A stretch of 55,671 nt of DNA from an uncultured Lachnospiraceae bacterium (GTDB lineage Bacteria; Bacillota; Clostridia; Lachnospirales; Lachnospiraceae), in contig ONRZ01000028.1 of the NCBI GenBank assembly GCA_900320345.1, positions 1 to 55,671 of the forward strand. The letters run 5' to 3'. The notes under the pieces are model-generated. The model was not told where the DNA came from, did not search any database, and was given only the letters and a program-made list of their open reading frames with translations. The translations under genes were made by a program, and so were the position numbers. Below, in pieces: positions 16,681 to 25,996 of the stretch (within the stretch, counting starts at the first letter, position 1; the number at the start of each line of letters is the position of its first letter).

Positions 16681-17238
16681 ATGAGAGTCATCGCAGGATC
16701 AGCAAGACGGCTTCTGCTTAAGGCACCTGCAGGAACCGAGACACGACCTACATCCGACAAGGTCAAGGAAACATTGTTCAATATACTAATGCCCTATATA
16801 TATTCGGATACCAGATTCCTGGATCTGTACAGCGGTACAGGCGCCATAGGGATAGAAGCATTAAGCAGAGGGGCCGAATATGCTGTTTTTGTTGAACGTT
16901 CCAAAGAGGCTGTGGCCTGCATAAACTATAATCTGAATACAACTCATTTTACGGACAGGGCTCAGGTTATAAACTCGGATGTCCTTACCGCGCTTCACAG
17001 ACTGGAAGGCAGGAAAGGATACGATCTTATTTTTATGGATCCTCCTTATGATAAAGGCTATGAACGCTCCGTTCTTGAATATCTTTGTTCATCCACTGTG
17101 ATTGAGGATGATACACTGATCGTTGTAGAAGCATCCAATGAAACGGATTTTGATTATCTTGATGATCTTGGATATGAAATAGTAAAATATAAGAAATACA
17201 AAAATAACTGTCATCTGTTCTTAAAGCTTAAGCCTTAG
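16681..17238 (+). CDS. rsmD: 16S rRNA (guanine966-N2)-methyltransferase RsmD
   Basis: 185 residues, full length. It starts [10 protein letters not shown], as RsmD normally does, with [14 protein letters not shown] close behind. The SAM-binding motif is [19 protein letters not shown] and the catalytic motif [10 protein letters not shown] (the N/DPPY of amino-methyltransferases). It methylates a guanine in the 30S head late in ribosome assembly. It begins two bases after the topoisomerase A stop and is followed by coaD 11 bp on, the usual rsmD-coaD order of Firmicutes. Confidence 0.96.
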   Translation: MRVIAGSARRLLLKAPAGTETRPTSDKVKETLFNILMPYIYSDTRFLDLYSGTGAIGIEALSRGAEYAVFVERSKEAVACINYNLNTTHFTDRAQVINSDVLTALHRLEGRKGYDLIFMDPPYDKGYERSVLEYLCSSTVIEDDTLIVVEASNETDFDYLDDLGYEIVKYKKYKNNCHLFLKLKP

Positions 17239-17249
17239 AGGAGGGAAGA

Positions 17250-17735
17250 ATGAAGAGCGCGATATATCCCGGCAGTTTTGATCCCGTAACTTACGGTCAT
17301 ATCGATATAATAAAAAGGGCGGCCGATATTTTTGACAGGCTGACCGTCAGCGTACTTAATAACAGGGTCAAAACTTCGTTGTTTTCTGTAGAAGAACGTG
17401 TTAATATTATTAAAGAAGTCACTAAGGACATTCCAAATGTATCGGTAGCCAGTTATGACGGCCTTCTGATAGATTATTGCAAGCAGACAAATGCAAATGT
17501 GATAATACGCGGACTCAGGGCTATCACGGATTTTGAATATGAACTCCAGATGGCTCAGACGAACCGCAAGCTCGGTGAAGATGTGGATACGATATTTTTG
17601 ACCACAAGTCTCGAATATGCATATCTCAGTTCTTCAACCGTCAGGGAAGTCGCCAGTTTCGGAGGGGACATAAGTAAATTTGTTCCGCCGTTCATAGCCG
17701 ATATGGTTTATGAGAGATATGGAGTTGTCAGGTAG
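17250..17735 (+). CDS. coaD: Phosphopantetheine adenylyltransferase
   Basis: 161 residues. It opens with [16 protein letters not shown], the (H/T)xGH nucleotidyltransferase motif, and has [18 protein letters not shown] for pantetheine and AMP contacts and the C-terminal [16 protein letters not shown]. The enzyme makes dephospho-CoA from 4'-phosphopantetheine and ATP. GAGGAGGG precedes the start. Nothing unusual. Confidence 0.97.
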   Translation: MKSAIYPGSFDPVTYGHIDIIKRAADIFDRLTVSVLNNRVKTSLFSVEERVNIIKEVTKDIPNVSVASYDGLLIDYCKQTNANVIIRGLRAITDFEYELQMAQTNRKLGEDVDTIFLTTSLEYAYLSSSTVREVASFGGDISKFVPPFIADMVYERYGVVR

Positions 17736-17759
17736 TGTCTTTAAGTGAGGAGAGAGTAA

Positions 17760-18401
17760 ATGAGCAGCAAAATCGAACAGATCATTGACGAGATCCAGGA
17801 TTTTATCGACGGATGCAAATTTCAGGCATTTTCAAGTGCAAATATCGTCGTTGACAAGGAGCATATGGAGGAGCTCTTACGGGAGCTTAGAATGAAAACT
17901 CCCGATGAGATCAAACGGTATCAGAAGATAATCAGCAACAAGGAGGCCATCCTTAACGATGCTAAGGAGAAGGCCGATGCGATGCTTAAGGAAGCACAGA
18001 TACATACCGATCATATGGTGAACGAGCATGAGATCATGCAGCAGGCTTATGCACAGGCCAATGAGGTCGTACAGCAGGCTGTATCTCAGGCGCAGCAGAT
18101 ACTTGATACCGCGACCACCGATGCGAACGGTATCAGGCAGGCAGCGATGAAATATACGGATGATATGCTTGCCGAGATGCAGGGTATAATCAAAACGGCG
18201 ATAGGAGATACACAGGCTAAATATACCGGTCTGTTGGAGCGCCTTAAGAGCTGCGAGGCAGTCATTGATAAGAACAGGGCGGATCTGTATCCGCAGGTTG
18301 AGCTCGAGAAGGAGATAGCTTCGATAGAAGGTATCGATACAAGCAGAACCGCAAAAACAACAGGCTCGACAAACATTAATCTTGATACGTTGAAAAAGTA
18401 A
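17760..18401 (+). CDS. Coiled-coil protein downstream of coaD (V-ATPase subunit H / DivIVA-like)
   Basis: 213 residues without membrane segments. After a short N-terminal segment (IIDEIQDFIDGCKFQAFSSA) almost the whole protein is helical and rich in Ala, Gln, Glu and Lys, with heptads from about 50 to 180 (for example NEVVQQAVSQAQQILD). Such proteins next to coaD in Lachnospiraceae are often labelled ATPase or V-type ATPase subunit H because of the coiled coil alone; no nucleotide-binding motif is present. The N-terminus recalls DivIVA-type or SepIVA-type scaffolds, so a role at the membrane or septum is conceivable but not shown. It is the last gene of the topoisomerase-rsmD-coaD unit. Confidence 0.75.
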   Translation: MSSKIEQIIDEIQDFIDGCKFQAFSSANIVVDKEHMEELLRELRMKTPDEIKRYQKIISNKEAILNDAKEKADAMLKEAQIHTDHMVNEHEIMQQAYAQANEVVQQAVSQAQQILDTATTDANGIRQAAMKYTDDMLAEMQGIIKTAIGDTQAKYTGLLERLKSCEAVIDKNRADLYPQVELEKEIASIEGIDTSRTAKTTGSTNINLDTLKK

Positions 18402-18404
18402 AAT

Positions 18405-18430
18405 AAGGAGCCTGAAAAAGGCTCCTTTTT
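18405..18430 (+). terminator. Intrinsic terminator after the coiled-coil gene
   Basis: AGGAGCC (18406-18412) pairs with GGCTCCT (18420-18426) around a TGAAAAA loop, followed by TTTT. It directly follows the stop at 18401. Confidence 0.85.
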
Positions 18431-18456
18431 GGATATTTAAAGAGCAGGAGTTTATC

Positions 18457-19917
18457 ATGGGAGTTTTGGAAGGATTGGAACCGGCCGCAGTTTTTCATAT
18501 TTTCGAGGAAATATGCTCAATACCGCACGGTTCCGGAAATACAGATGCCATAGCGGAATATTGCGTAAATTTTGCAGAAAAGCGCGGTCTTTTATGCAGC
18601 CGGGATGAATATAATAATGTGATCATTAAAAAAGCCGCTTCCGCAGGATGCAAAAGCGATGAGCCTCTGCTTCTACAGGGGCATCTTGATATGGTATGCG
18701 AGAAAAATTTCGATTCGGATCCTAAATTCGATTTCAAAAAGGATCCCCTGAGGATCGCAGTCATGGATGATTATGTATATGCAAAGGGAACGACTCTCGG
18801 CGGTGACGACGGGATAGCGGTTGCATATATGCTGGCGATACTCGACGATAATACTCTTAAGCATCCGGCTCTTGAATGTCTGTTCACATCCGATGAAGAA
18901 ACCGGTATGATAGGTATGCAGGGGCTTGATACATCATCGCTCAGATCAAAGCGGATGATAAATCTTGATTCCGAAGAGGAAGGCGAGATACTGGTAAGTT
19001 CTGCCGGAGGACGTAAGGTAAAGTGTCACACTCCCGTAGGATATCATGATCGTACCGGTCTTTCTTATGATATTGTTATCTGCGGCCTTTTGGGAGGACA
19101 TTCCGGATCAGAGATAGACAAATACAGAGGTAATGCCAATTTAATGCTCGGACGTCTTCTGTATTATCTGAAGGATAAAATCAGTTACGATCTTTATTAT
19201 CTAAAGGGCGGGCTTCAGGACAATGCAATTCCAAGAGAAGCCAAGGCTTCTGTTATCATCGATGCCAAGGATGCTTCAAAGCTGGAAGATCTTGTGACGG
19301 AATTTGAGATGACCGTCATAAACGAATACAGGAAGATCGAGAACAATATCACAATATATTGCGAGTCCGGCAGTGAAACGACCGAGAAGGTACTTAATGA
19401 TGAAGCAAGGGAGAAGATAATTTTCCTTCTCATGACCATTCCTGACGGTATAGCAAAAATGTGTCCCGAATCCGAGAGCATAGTCCAGACATCATCAAAT
19501 GCCGGTATCATGAGGCTCAGAGAGGACTATTTCTCACTTATAGTGAGCATAAGGAGTTCGATATCTTCGGAAAAAGAAGCTCTTAGCGATAAACTTAAAT
19601 ATCTCACCGAAACAATAGGTGGTGAATATATCATTGAATCCGATTATCCTGCCTGGGAATACAGAGAGCGGTCGAAGATCCGTGATATAGTGGCTGCATC
19701 TTATGCGGAATTATTCGATAAACAGCCCAAACTGACTTCGATCCATGCGGGACTTGAATGCGGTATCATTTTTGATAAGTTAAAAGGGATCGATATAGTT
19801 TCCATAGGTCCCGATCTTGAAGATGTACATACACCCAAGGAGAAACTGAGTATACCTTCAACCGAGAGAACATGGCGTTTGTTACTGCGTATTTTGGAGA
19901 AGTGTGCTGATGAGTGA
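18457..19917 (+). CDS. pepD: Aminoacyl-histidine dipeptidase (PepD, M20 family)
   Basis: 486 residues, typical for PepD. Metal and catalytic motifs: LQGHLDMVCEKN (His and Asp ligands), TTLGGDDGIAVAYMLAIL (bridging Asp), TSDEETGMIGMQGLD (catalytic Glu pair) and NLDSEEEGEI, and near the C-terminus IHAGLECGII. It cleaves Xaa-His and other dipeptides in the cytosol using two metal ions. GCAGGAG precedes the ATG. No clear promoter is visible in the 26 bases after the upstream terminator. Its 3' end overlaps the pseudouridine synthase start. Confidence 0.95.
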   Translation: MGVLEGLEPAAVFHIFEEICSIPHGSGNTDAIAEYCVNFAEKRGLLCSRDEYNNVIIKKAASAGCKSDEPLLLQGHLDMVCEKNFDSDPKFDFKKDPLRIAVMDDYVYAKGTTLGGDDGIAVAYMLAILDDNTLKHPALECLFTSDEETGMIGMQGLDTSSLRSKRMINLDSEEEGEILVSSAGGRKVKCHTPVGYHDRTGLSYDIVICGLLGGHSGSEIDKYRGNANLMLGRLLYYLKDKISYDLYYLKGGLQDNAIPREAKASVIIDAKDASKLEDLVTEFEMTVINEYRKIENNITIYCESGSETTEKVLNDEAREKIIFLLMTIPDGIAKMCPESESIVQTSSNAGIMRLREDYFSLIVSIRSSISSEKEALSDKLKYLTETIGGEYIIESDYPAWEYRERSKIRDIVAASYAELFDKQPKLTSIHAGLECGIIFDKLKGIDIVSIGPDLEDVHTPKEKLSIPSTERTWRLLLRILEKCADE

Positions 19918-20647
19918 TATGCTTAGACTTGACCGCTTTATGGCGGAATGCGGCGTGGGCAGCCGTAAACAGGCTGTTTCGATCATTAAGGCAGGACGGG
20001 TTAGTGTGGACGGAAACATTGTGAAGGAACCCGGTCTTAAGATAAGTGATGGTTCAACGGTTTTACTTGACGGAACCGCGCTTAAGCATGAGAAGTTTTC
20101 CTACTATATGCTCAATAAACCAATGGGCTGTGTAAGTGCCGTGAAGGATAATCTCAGCGATACGGTACTTGAATACTTAAAGGGCGTTCATGCACGGGGA
20201 CTGTTCCCGGTCGGAAGACTCGACAAAGATACTGAGGGCTTTCTGCTCATCACCAACGACGGTGAACTGTGCCATGCACTTATTTCTCCCGGACGTCATG
20301 TTGAAAAGACATATTATGTTATAAGTGATAAGAGGCTCCCGAGAAACGCCCGTTTCCTGTTCAAAAAGGGAATAGATATCGGGGATGAGAGTTTATGTCT
20401 TCCCGCTCATCTTAAAGCGATTGGGCCTGTCAAAGAAGGCATGTCCTATGAACTGACGCTGACAGAGGGAAGATTCCATCAGGTTAAACGGATGTTTTAT
20501 GCTCTCGGCTGTAAGGTGCTTTATCTTAAGAGAGTCTCTATAGGCGGAGTAATGCTTGATCCCGGACTTGACACAGGTGCTTTCCGTGCACTTACAACGG
20601 AAGAACTTGATATCCTCAAAAACGGCACTTCAGAGGTGAAACCTTGA
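19910..20647 (+). CDS. Pseudouridine synthase, RsuA/RluB/RluE family
   Basis: 245 residues. The N-terminal S4 RNA-binding domain (LRLDRFMAECGVGSRKQAVS, residues ~4-60) is followed by the catalytic domain with the Asp-bearing motif GRLDKDTEGFLLITNDG and C-terminal EGRFHQVKRMFYALG. The form of the catalytic loop and the short length fit RsuA (16S rRNA position 516) slightly better than RluB, but I cannot assign the target. ATG 19910 is chosen with GGAGA nine bases upstream; it overlaps the pepD stop (ATGAGTGA). Followed with a 4-bp overlap by the membrane protein gene. Confidence 0.9.
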   Translation: MSDMLRLDRFMAECGVGSRKQAVSIIKAGRVSVDGNIVKEPGLKISDGSTVLLDGTALKHEKFSYYMLNKPMGCVSAVKDNLSDTVLEYLKGVHARGLFPVGRLDKDTEGFLLITNDGELCHALISPGRHVEKTYYVISDKRLPRNARFLFKKGIDIGDESLCLPAHLKAIGPVKEGMSYELTLTEGRFHQVKRMFYALGCKVLYLKRVSIGGVMLDPGLDTGAFRALTTEELDILKNGTSEVKP

Positions 20648-21234
20648 AAAAGAGATCAAAGGGCGAGTGGGGGTATATAAGAAGTCAGCGTATCCGTGTT
20701 CTTATCATGACAGTCATCCTGTATATATGTGCTTTGGGGCTGTATCTTATCGGTTACTGTACACTTCATACAAGAAAAAGTCTGTGGACGATATTTGCGA
20801 TACTAAGTGTACTTCCCGCCAGCAAGAGCCTTGTGAATCTCATCATGTTCATGCGCTTTAAGTCACTGACGGCTGAAATACATGACAGGATACACTCTTG
20901 TGCGGGACAGCTTGCGATCATATACGAACTTCCGTTTACAACCTACGAAAAGACATATTTTGTTGATGCAATAGCCTGTGCAGGCAATACCGCTGCGGGC
21001 TGTTATTTAGGTAAGCCTTCCGGTAAGAAAAGCCATGATCAGGACTTGAAGGATCTGTGCATACATCTTGAGAACGTACTGAAAAATGACGGCTATAAGG
21101 ACTTCACTCTGAAGATTTTCGATAATATTGATGATTTTACGGACAGACTTAAGGAAATGGATAATAAACTGTCCACGAAAAGATCGGTAAATGATGAGGG
21201 GATGCTCAATACCTTCAGGGCAGTCAGCCTGTAG
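20644..21234 (+). CDS. Hypothetical membrane protein with two TM segments
   Basis: 196 residues. A basic N-terminus (KKRSKGEWGYIRSQR) leads into TM1 at about 17-40 and TM2 at about 47-68, then a cytoplasmic-looking domain of ~125 residues with the pattern YELPFTTYEKTYFVDAIACAGNT and CYLGKPSG. It begins with TTG inside the terminal codons of the pseudouridine synthase gene (CCTTGA), with the upstream AGAGGTG as a plausible ribosome-binding site, so it is translationally coupled. No family recognised. Confidence 0.7.
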   Translation: MKKRSKGEWGYIRSQRIRVLIMTVILYICALGLYLIGYCTLHTRKSLWTIFAILSVLPASKSLVNLIMFMRFKSLTAEIHDRIHSCAGQLAIIYELPFTTYEKTYFVDAIACAGNTAAGCYLGKPSGKKSHDQDLKDLCIHLENVLKNDGYKDFTLKIFDNIDDFTDRLKEMDNKLSTKRSVNDEGMLNTFRAVSL

Positions 21235-21260
21235 AAGAATGTGTTTTACACCCGGAATAT

Positions 21261-22221
21261 ATGAAAGAATTCAGTATAGATGAAAAAGAAGCCGGCTTAA
21301 GGCTTGATAAACAACTTCTTAAGATACTTAATAACTGCGGCAGCGGATTTATCTATAAAATGCTCCGCAAGAAGAATATCACCCTGAATGGTGCAAAGGC
21401 AAGCGGGAATGAGCACTTAAAGGCCGGAGATGTTATACGTATATACTTTTCCGATGAGACTTTTTCAAAACTTTCTGATAAAAGGATAGATACAATCCCG
21501 GTTTCATCTGGCGATCATGATATCTCCGGGATGATCATCTTCGAAAATGAAGATATGATCATTTTGAACAAACCCGCCGGACTCTTATCCCAGAAAGCTT
21601 CCGCCGGTGATATTTCACTTAATGAACTGTGCATAAGGTATCTTATTGAAAAAAATGAGCTCTCAGAGGATAGACTGTCGGTTTTCAAACCATCTGTATG
21701 CAACAGGCTTGACAGAAATACTTCGGGGCTTATCATTTTTGCCAAGAATTATTCGGCCGCAGTATCATTATCCGAAATGCTTAAAATGCGGGAACTGAAA
21801 AAGTATTACCTGTGTCTTGTCAAAGGAAGGATTGAAAAGAGCGAAAGAACAGACGGGTATCTTGTTAAAGACGGGGGCAAAAACAAGGTTTCGGTATATT
21901 CGGATCACCGTGAAGCCCGTTGAGATATTTAAGGATGCCACATTGCTTAAAGTTAAGCTTGTGACCGGAAAGAGCCATCAGATAAGGGCTCATCTTGCAT
22001 TTATGGGTCATCCCATATTCGGAGATGAAAAGTACGGTGACAGAAGGATCAATACTCTCATAAGGGAGAGATACGGTATAAAGCACCAGATGCTCCATTC
22101 TTTCAGACTCATCATCCCTGATAATGCAGGCGGCTGTCTTAAGGAACTATCCGGAATGAGTTTTGAAGCACCTTTACCGGAAGAATTTAATAGTGTTATC
22201 GCTTCTTATAAAGATAAATAA
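21261..22221 (+). pseudogene. RluA-family pseudouridine synthase, frame-disrupted
   Basis: The first frame (21261-21923) gives an S4-type N-terminus (RLDKQLLKIL...), then the catalytic motif CNRLDRNTSGLIIFAKN, and runs to NKVSVYSD near 21906. The second frame, in phase from about 21908 to 22221, continues with KPVEIFKDATLLKVKLVTGK, SHQIRAHLAFMGHPIFGDEKYG, the C-terminal part of the RluA/RluC/RluD fold. Relatives have roughly 10-15 more residues between these two stretches. They are missing here and the frame changes (net deletion 2 modulo 3). The protein encoded as read would lack the HQIRAH active-site half and is unlikely to fold. A complete paralogue lies at 51843-52754. Confidence 0.85.
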
Positions 22222-22232
22222 ACGGAGACAAC

Positions 22233-22766
22233 ATGCCCACATGGAACAGCAGAGGACTTCGCGGTTCGACACTCGAGGACCTCATAAACAGGACAAATGA
22301 AAAATACAGGGATAACAGGCTCGGACTCATACAGAAGATACCGACGCCAATAACTCCGATAAATATAGATAAGTCCAACAAACAGATAACACTCGCATAT
22401 TTCGACCAGAAGAGTACGGTTGATTATATAGGAGTTGTGCAGGGGATACCCGTATGCTTTGATGCCAAGGAATGTGCAAAGGAAACTTTCGCACTTGCAA
22501 ACATACATGAACATCAGGTACAGTTCATGAAAGAATTTGAGGAACAGGGCGGCATCGCCTTTTTCCTTCTTTATTTCTCGGGACTTGATATTTTCTATTA
22601 TCTTAAGTTTTCAACGCTGATGGTGTTCTGGAACAGAATGCTTGAAGGCGGGCGTAAGAGTTTTAAATACGAAGAACTTGACGAGGATTATATCATTAAA
22701 CACAAACACGGAGTTATAATCCCGTACTTCGATCTGCTCAACAAGGATCTTCAGGAGCGTGAATAA
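22233..22766 (+). CDS. recU: Holliday junction resolvase RecU
   Basis: 177 residues. It opens with the hallmark NSRG tetrapeptide (TWNSRGLRGSTLEDLINRTN). The nuclease motif appears as STVDYIGVVQGIPVCFDAKECAKETF (Asp, Asp/Lys residues of the PD-(D/E)xK site), and HQVQFMKEFEEQGGIAFFLLYF follows. RecU resolves four-way junctions in Firmicutes, taking the place of RuvC, and fits RecG in the same window. In many Firmicutes recU is next to a PBP gene; here it closes the pepD unit. Confidence 0.95.
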   Translation: MPTWNSRGLRGSTLEDLINRTNEKYRDNRLGLIQKIPTPITPINIDKSNKQITLAYFDQKSTVDYIGVVQGIPVCFDAKECAKETFALANIHEHQVQFMKEFEEQGGIAFFLLYFSGLDIFYYLKFSTLMVFWNRMLEGGRKSFKYEELDEDYIIKHKHGVIIPYFDLLNKDLQERE

Positions 22767-22770
22767 AAGG

Positions 22771-22799
22771 TTGACACATTAGAGATGATTTTATATAAT
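22771..22799 (+). promoter_or_regulatory. Full-consensus sigma-A promoter of the his operon
   Basis: TTGACA (22771-22776), a 17-base spacer, then TATAAT (22794-22799): twelve of twelve consensus positions. It starts four bases after the recU stop and leaves a leader of about 45-50 bases before hisZ, too short for a T-box or a classic attenuator. Confidence 0.9.
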
Positions 22800-22853
22800 T
22801 ATCGCCATGGCAGCGTGTTACCACATTAGCATACTAAAGTGAACGGAGTAAAA

Positions 22854-24035
22854 ATGCAGAAGAAACTTATCCATACACCGGAAGGTGTGCGTGACATATA
22901 CGGTAATGAATTCCGTAAAAAACTTGAAACCCAGAACAGACTGATGGAAGTTCTAAGGAGTTTTGGCTATGAAGATATCCAGACTCCCGTATTTGAGTTC
23001 TTTGATATTTTTTCCGGAAATATCGGAACAACTCCATCCAAGGAATTATACAAATTCTTTGATAAGGAGGGAGATACCCTGGCTCTGCGGCCTGATTTCA
23101 CACCATCTATCGCAAGGGCAACGGCAAAATACTTTGCAGACGAAGATATGCCATTAAGGTTCTGTTATCAGGGTAACACCTTCGTAAATACATCCGATTA
23201 TCAGGGCAGGCTCAAGGAAACAACAGAGATAGGAGCAGAACTCATAAATGACGGAAGCGTCGATGCGGACGTCGAGGTACTCCTGATGGTCGTGGAAGCG
23301 CTTCGAAGCGTCGGTCTTAAGGATTTTCAGATAAGCATAGGAAACCTTGAATTTTTCAAAGGCCTGTGCGGCGAATACGGTATAGATGAGGAAATGGAAC
23401 TTGAGCTTAGGGAAATGATAAACGACAAGAACTATTTCGGTACTCAGGATATCCTTGACTCTCTTAAGCTTAATGATGATGTAAAAAACATTTTTGCAAG
23501 GATGCCAGAAATGTTCGGCGGAAAGGACATCCTCTCCGAGGCTAAAGGATATGTATCAAATAAGCGCTCACTTGCCGCCATAGACCGTCTTACACAGATA
23601 TATGAACTCTTAAGCATGAACGGAGCAGGTGATCATATTTCCTTCGATCTCGGAATGCTCAGCAGATATAACTATTACACCGGCATCATATTCAGGGCTT
23701 ATACATACGGAAGCGGGGATGCCATCGTAAAGGGCGGAAGATATGATAATCTGCTTAACGAATTCGGTAAAAATGCTGAAGCGATAGGCTTCTGTATAGT
23801 GATAGACCGGCTTATGTCGGTACTTGCAAGACAGAAGATAAAGACTGATAATATAAGGCCCGATATGTATCTTATCACATATTCGGACGGAAGCGCTCTT
23901 ACCGCCTATAAGAAGGCCTCTGAAATACGTTCCGGCGGCGGTATCGCGGTACTTATGTCAAAAAGCGTTTATTCCGATCAAAAGGTGAAGGAATACGCAA
24001 AGGAACACGAACTTAAGATAACGGATATTTCTTGA
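22854..24035 (+). CDS. hisZ: ATP phosphoribosyltransferase regulatory subunit HisZ
   Basis: 393 residues, a class II aminoacyl-tRNA-synthetase-like fold without the tRNA-binding extension. Visible motifs: EGVRDIYGNEFRKKLETQNR, the motif-2-like LALRPDFTPSIARA, CYQGNTFV and YYTGIIFRAYTYGSGDAIVKGGRYDNLL. HisZ forms the hetero-octameric enzyme with short HisG and gives it histidine feedback control. ATG 22854 is chosen because CGGAG lies five bases upstream; an in-frame GTG five codons earlier has no such site. First gene of the his operon. Confidence 0.94.
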   Translation: MQKKLIHTPEGVRDIYGNEFRKKLETQNRLMEVLRSFGYEDIQTPVFEFFDIFSGNIGTTPSKELYKFFDKEGDTLALRPDFTPSIARATAKYFADEDMPLRFCYQGNTFVNTSDYQGRLKETTEIGAELINDGSVDADVEVLLMVVEALRSVGLKDFQISIGNLEFFKGLCGEYGIDEEMELELREMINDKNYFGTQDILDSLKLNDDVKNIFARMPEMFGGKDILSEAKGYVSNKRSLAAIDRLTQIYELLSMNGAGDHISFDLGMLSRYNYYTGIIFRAYTYGSGDAIVKGGRYDNLLNEFGKNAEAIGFCIVIDRLMSVLARQKIKTDNIRPDMYLITYSDGSALTAYKKASEIRSGGGIAVLMSKSVYSDQKVKEYAKEHELKITDIS

Positions 24036-24058
24036 ACTCAGATAATAAAGGATGCGTC

Positions 24059-24694
24059 ATGAATTATATTACATTTGCGCTCGGTAAGGGGCGCCTTGCA
24101 AACAGAACACTGCAGCTTTTGGAAGAGATCGGCATAACCTGTGAGGAGATGAAGGACAAGGATACCAGGAAGCTTATCTTTGTCAATGAAGAACAAAAGC
24201 TCAAATTTTTCCTTGCCAAAGGGCCCGATGTGCCTACTTATGTTGAATACGGAGCAGCCGATATCGGAGTTGTCGGCAAGGATACGATACTTGAAGAGAA
24301 CCGCAAGTGCTATGAGGTCCTTGATCTTGGTTTCGGAAAATGCCGTATGTGTGTCTGCGGTCCGGAGTCATCGGCAGAACTTTTAAAGCACCATGAAATG
24401 ATAAGGGTTGCAACTAAATATCCCAGGATAGCCAAGGATTATTTTCACAATAAAAAGCATCAGACTGTGGATATAATAAAATTAAACGGTTCTATCGAAC
24501 TTGCGCCCATAGTGGGTCTCTCCGAAGTGATAGTCGATATCGTTGAGACGGGTTCGACTCTTAAGGAAAACGGGCTCAAGGTTCTTGAAGAGGTATGTCC
24601 TCTCTCTGCAAGGATGATAGTAAATCAGGTGAGCATGAAAATGGAAGCCGAAAGGATAAGTAAGCTTATCAGTGCGATAAAGGAGAAATTATGA
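24059..24694 (+). CDS. hisG: ATP phosphoribosyltransferase, short form
   Basis: 211 residues: the short HisG lacking the C-terminal regulatory domain, consistent with HisZ just upstream. It opens ITFALGKGRLANRTLQLLEE and contains the PRPP-binding VDIVETGSTLKENGL and ADIGVVGKDTILE. It catalyses the first step of histidine synthesis, ATP plus PRPP to phosphoribosyl-ATP. ATG 24059 has AAAGGA nine bases ahead. Its end overlaps hisD by ATGA. Confidence 0.96.
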   Translation: MNYITFALGKGRLANRTLQLLEEIGITCEEMKDKDTRKLIFVNEEQKLKFFLAKGPDVPTYVEYGAADIGVVGKDTILEENRKCYEVLDLGFGKCRMCVCGPESSAELLKHHEMIRVATKYPRIAKDYFHNKKHQTVDIIKLNGSIELAPIVGLSEVIVDIVETGSTLKENGLKVLEEVCPLSARMIVNQVSMKMEAERISKLISAIKEKL

Positions 24695-25983
24695 GAATAG
24701 TAAAACTTACGGAAAAGACAAGAGAAAATATTCTTTCCGGTCTTCTTAAGCGTAATCCTTCACAATACAGCGAATACGAAGGTACGGTAAGGGAGATCCT
24801 TGATAAGGTACGAACGGAAGGTGATAAGGCGGTATTTGAATATACACTTAAATTTGATAAGTGTGAACTCACACCGGAGAATGTCAGGGTAACACAGGCT
24901 GAGATCGATGAAGCTTTTAACTCCTTTGATAAAGATCTCATCGGAGTTATGGAGAGAGCCGCCGAAAACATCAGAAGATATCATGAGAAGCAGAAACAGA
25001 ACAGCTGGATAGACACAAGAGAAGAAGGAATAATACTCGGTCAGAAGATAACTCCGATAGGAACAGTGGGTGTCTATGTTCCCGGCGGAAAGGCCGCATA
25101 TCCTTCATCCACGCTCATGAACATAATACCCGCTTCGGTAGCCGGGGTTAACCGTATAGTGATGACAACACCCGCGGGAGCGGACGGACGTGTGTACCCG
25201 GGGACCCTCGTTGCCGCAAAGATAGCCGGAGTTCATGAGATATACAAGATAGGCGGTGCTCAGGCTATTGCAGCAATGGCATACGGTACGGGATCGATCC
25301 CTAAGGTCGATAAGATAGTAGGACCGGGTAATATTTTTGTCACCCTGGCAAAAAAGGCGGTTTTCGGAAATGTGAGCATTGACAGTGTGGCAGGTCCGTC
25401 CGAGATACTTGTTATTGCTGATGAAACGGCCGATCCCAGATATGTTGCGGCAGATCTTCTGTCTCAGGCAGAACATGATGAACTTGCTTCGGCAATTCTT
25501 ATAACGACTTCGGAAGAACTGGCAAAAAAGGTCGATATCGAAGTCGAACGGTTTACGAAAACACTTGAGAGACGTGATATAATACTTAAATCTCTTGATA
25601 ATTACGGTTATATCCTTATAGCCGACAATATCGATGATGCATGTGACACTGCCAATGAGATAGCTTCGGAGCATCTCGAACTGATGACAAGGGATGCATT
25701 CAATGTGATGACCAAGATCAAGAATGCCGGAGCCATATTTATCGGAGAACATTCAATGGAGCCTTTGGGAGATTATTTTGCGGGACCAAATCATGTGCTT
25801 CCGACAAACGGTACGGCAAAATTCTTCTCACCGCTTGGAGTGGATGCCTTCATCAAGCGTTCGAGCATAATCTCGTATTCACGTGATGCACTTGAACCTG
25901 TTGCGGATGATATAATAGCTTTTGCAAATGCCGAAGGACTGACGGCACATGCCAATTCGATAAAGGTAAGATTCAATAAATAA
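24691..25983 (+). CDS. hisD: Histidinol dehydrogenase
   Basis: 430 residues, full length. Family motifs: PIGTVGVYVPGGKAAYPSS, GGAQAIAAMAYGT, KIVGPGNIFVTLAKK, DSVAGPSEILVIAD, DLLSQAEHDELASA (zinc-site residues), SEHLEL and FAGPNHVLPTNGTAKF. It carries out the last two oxidations, histidinol to histidine, with NAD and zinc. It overlaps hisG by four bases, so translation is coupled. Nothing odd. Confidence 0.97.
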   Translation: MRIVKLTEKTRENILSGLLKRNPSQYSEYEGTVREILDKVRTEGDKAVFEYTLKFDKCELTPENVRVTQAEIDEAFNSFDKDLIGVMERAAENIRRYHEKQKQNSWIDTREEGIILGQKITPIGTVGVYVPGGKAAYPSSTLMNIIPASVAGVNRIVMTTPAGADGRVYPGTLVAAKIAGVHEIYKIGGAQAIAAMAYGTGSIPKVDKIVGPGNIFVTLAKKAVFGNVSIDSVAGPSEILVIADETADPRYVAADLLSQAEHDELASAILITTSEELAKKVDIEVERFTKTLERRDIILKSLDNYGYILIADNIDDACDTANEIASEHLELMTRDAFNVMTKIKNAGAIFIGEHSMEPLGDYFAGPNHVLPTNGTAKFFSPLGVDAFIKRSSIISYSRDALEPVADDIIAFANAEGLTAHANSIKVRFNK

Positions 25984-25996
25984 AGAGGAATTGTTT

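Noticed and set aside
18586..18720. Possible frame disruption in pepD
   Set aside because: The metal-site motifs follow in one continuous frame and the length is normal.
22800..22853. T-box or attenuator in front of the his operon
   Set aside because: The leader is only about 50 bases, with no His-codon run and no terminator hairpin.
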